Shown piece by piece: positions 62,930-64,000 of a stretch of DNA of 64,000 nt. The stretch's first letter is position 1, and each line of letters starts with the position of its first letter. The notes below the pieces were generated by a model. That model was given only the letters and a program-made list of their open reading frames with translations. It did not search any database and had not been told where the DNA came from. The stretch is from Pseudocitrobacter faecalis. Lineage in GTDB: Bacteria; Pseudomonadota; Gammaproteobacteria; Enterobacterales; Enterobacteriaceae. The DNA lies in NCBI GenBank assembly GCA_003315335.1, contig QNRL01000014.1, forward strand, positions 1 through 64,000. Direction: 5' to 3'. A program made the position numbers and the translations under genes.

Positions 62930-63820
62930 ATGTCATCACAACCTTACATCGGGCGATTTGCCCCCTCCCCCTCTGGTGAGCTGCATTTTGGTTCGCTGGT
63001 CGCCGCACTCGGCAGCTATCTCCAGGCTCGCGCTCTGCAGGGTCGCTGGCTGGTTCGCATTGAAGATATCGACCCTCCTCGTGAAGTTCCCGGTGCCGCA
63101 ACCACAATTTTGCGCCAGCTGGAACATTATGGACTGGAGTGGGATGGTGACGTGCTGTGGCAATCGCAACGTCATGACGCTTATCGCGAGGCGCTGGCCT
63201 GGCTGCATCAACAAGGGCTCAGCTATTACTGCACCTGCACCCGCGCGCGCATTCAGAGTATTGGCGGCATGTATGACGGGCACTGCCGGGATTTAGCCCT
63301 CGGTGCGAAAAACGCCGCGCTGCGTATTCGTCAGAATGAGCCTGTGTTGGCATTCCACGATAATCTGCGCGGTATCATTCACGCCGATCCGCGTCTGGCC
63401 ACGGAAGATTTTATTATCCATCGCCGTGATGGTCTGTTTGCCTATAATCTCGCTGTCGTGGTCGACGACCACTTCCAGGGCGTAACGGAAATTGTCCGCG
63501 GCGCAGACTTAATCGAACCGACGGTGCGCCAGATTTCTCTCTATCGTCATTTTGCCTGGCCCGAGCCCGGCTATATTCATCTTCCGCTGGCGCTCAACGC
63601 AGAAGGCGCTAAACTTTCCAAGCAAAATCATGCGCCTGCCTTGCCACAAGGCGATCCTCGCCCCGTATTAACCCAGGCGCTACGCTTTTTAGGGCAGGAC
63701 GTTGTGATACCGTGGCAGGATCTTACGCTTGCCGAATTACTGAAAAATGCTGTAGATAACTGGACGCTTGACACCGTGCCGGAAAGGGCGATTGTAAATC
63801 CGCCATTCTCAAATGCATGA
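62930..63820 (+). CDS. gluQ: glutamyl-queuosine tRNA(Asp) synthetase
   Basis: A 296-residue paralogue of the GluRS catalytic core that loads glutamate onto queuosine 34 of tRNA-Asp. The class I motif is [12 protein letters not shown] (HxGx) near residue 11; a zinc site is formed by CTC, Y and C in the [13 protein letters not shown]...GHC segment (about 101-123); the KMSKS equivalent is AKLSKQNH (about 228). It lacks the GluRS anticodon-binding domain, as the family does. Confidence 0.96.
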   Translation: MSSQPYIGRFAPSPSGELHFGSLVAALGSYLQARALQGRWLVRIEDIDPPREVPGAATTILRQLEHYGLEWDGDVLWQSQRHDAYREALAWLHQQGLSYYCTCTRARIQSIGGMYDGHCRDLALGAKNAALRIRQNEPVLAFHDNLRGIIHADPRLATEDFIIHRRDGLFAYNLAVVVDDHFQGVTEIVRGADLIEPTVRQISLYRHFAWPEPGYIHLPLALNAEGAKLSKQNHAPALPQGDPRPVLTQALRFLGQDVVIPWQDLTLAELLKNAVDNWTLDTVPERAIVNPPFSNA

Positions 63821-63882
63821 TGCTGAGCTATGATTAGCCGCTATTTTTTTAGTCCATAAGACTGACACTACCGAGGTGTACC

Positions 63883-64000
63883 ATTTTTACCCGAGTCGCT
63901 AATTTTTGCCGCAAGGTGCTAAGCCGTGAGGAAAGCGAGGCAGCCAATGCCGTCGCCCGTCCTCAAATGACGGTCATTCCGCGCGAGCAGCACGCTATTT
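63883..64000 (+). CDS. pcnB: poly(A) polymerase I, 5' end, with AUU start
   Basis: The first 39 codons of the enzyme that adds 3' poly(A) tails to RNA; the gene runs off the right edge. The start codon is ATT at 63883 (ATT TTT ACC CGA GTC), with GAGGT at 63873-63877, six bases upstream. There is no in-frame ATG between the upstream stop at 63850-63852 and codon 29. The translated start [12 protein letters not shown] matches E. coli PcnB, which is known to use AUU as an inefficient start that limits synthesis. Confidence 0.9.
   Translation, partial: MFTRVANFCRKVLSREESEAANAVARPQMTVIPREQHAI

Overview
The window is a 64 kb stretch of enterobacterial chromosome. Gene content, order and protein sequences follow the E. 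coli K-12 block from pcnB to the rrnH operon, shown here in reverse (rrn side at the left edge, pcnB at the right edge). The proteins look closest to the E. coli / Salmonella / Citrobacter group. The Salmonella stf fimbrial cluster is absent between fhuB and hemL, and yaeF and yaeI of E. coli K-12 are also absent. A Citrobacter-like member of the Enterobacteriaceae is plausible, but the genus is not proven from sequence alone.

Layout. 1-419: leader, box A and tandem P1/P2 promoters of an rRNA operon reading leftward out of the window. 420-4922: gmhB (heptose synthesis), the MetJ-type metNIQ methionine importer, rcsF and trmO. 5033-10936: proS, nlpE, arfB, yaeQ, yaeP, rof, tilS, yaeR. 10982-31866, all leftward: the large envelope and macromolecular synthesis cluster rpsB-tsf-pyrH-frr-dxr-uppS-cdsA-rseP-bamA-skp-lpxD-fabZ-lpxA-lpxB-rnhB-dnaE-accA-ldcC. 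It links translation, isoprenoid and undecaprenyl-phosphate supply, phospholipid and lipid A synthesis, outer-membrane protein assembly and replication. 33117-38058: map, glnD, dapD, yaeH. 38165-42564: cdaR, degP (with a sigma-E promoter and a Cpx-type site) and dgt. 42648-44779: mtn-btuF-yadS. 44821-45846: two tandem paralogous small secreted proteins not present at this site in E. coli K-12. 45991-49299: erpA, clcA, hemL. 49397-55303: the fhuACDB ferrichrome uptake operon. 55545-63820: mrcB, hrpB, thpR, sfsA, dksA, gluQ. The right edge holds the 5' end of pcnB, which has a non-canonical AUU start.

Nearly everything is conserved core genome. I found no phage, insertion sequence, CRISPR, tRNA or toxin-antitoxin system. 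The parts that depart from the core pattern are the tandem secreted-protein pair (near-identical leaders and signal peptides, strongly diverged mature parts, four cysteines at identical positions), a family of GGGAGAGGG palindromic intergenic repeats including a 126/127-bp tandem array between hrpB and mrcB, and a shortened cysteine-free surface loop in FhuA. I see no convincing previously undescribed multi-gene system. The secreted pair is the best candidate for new biology.
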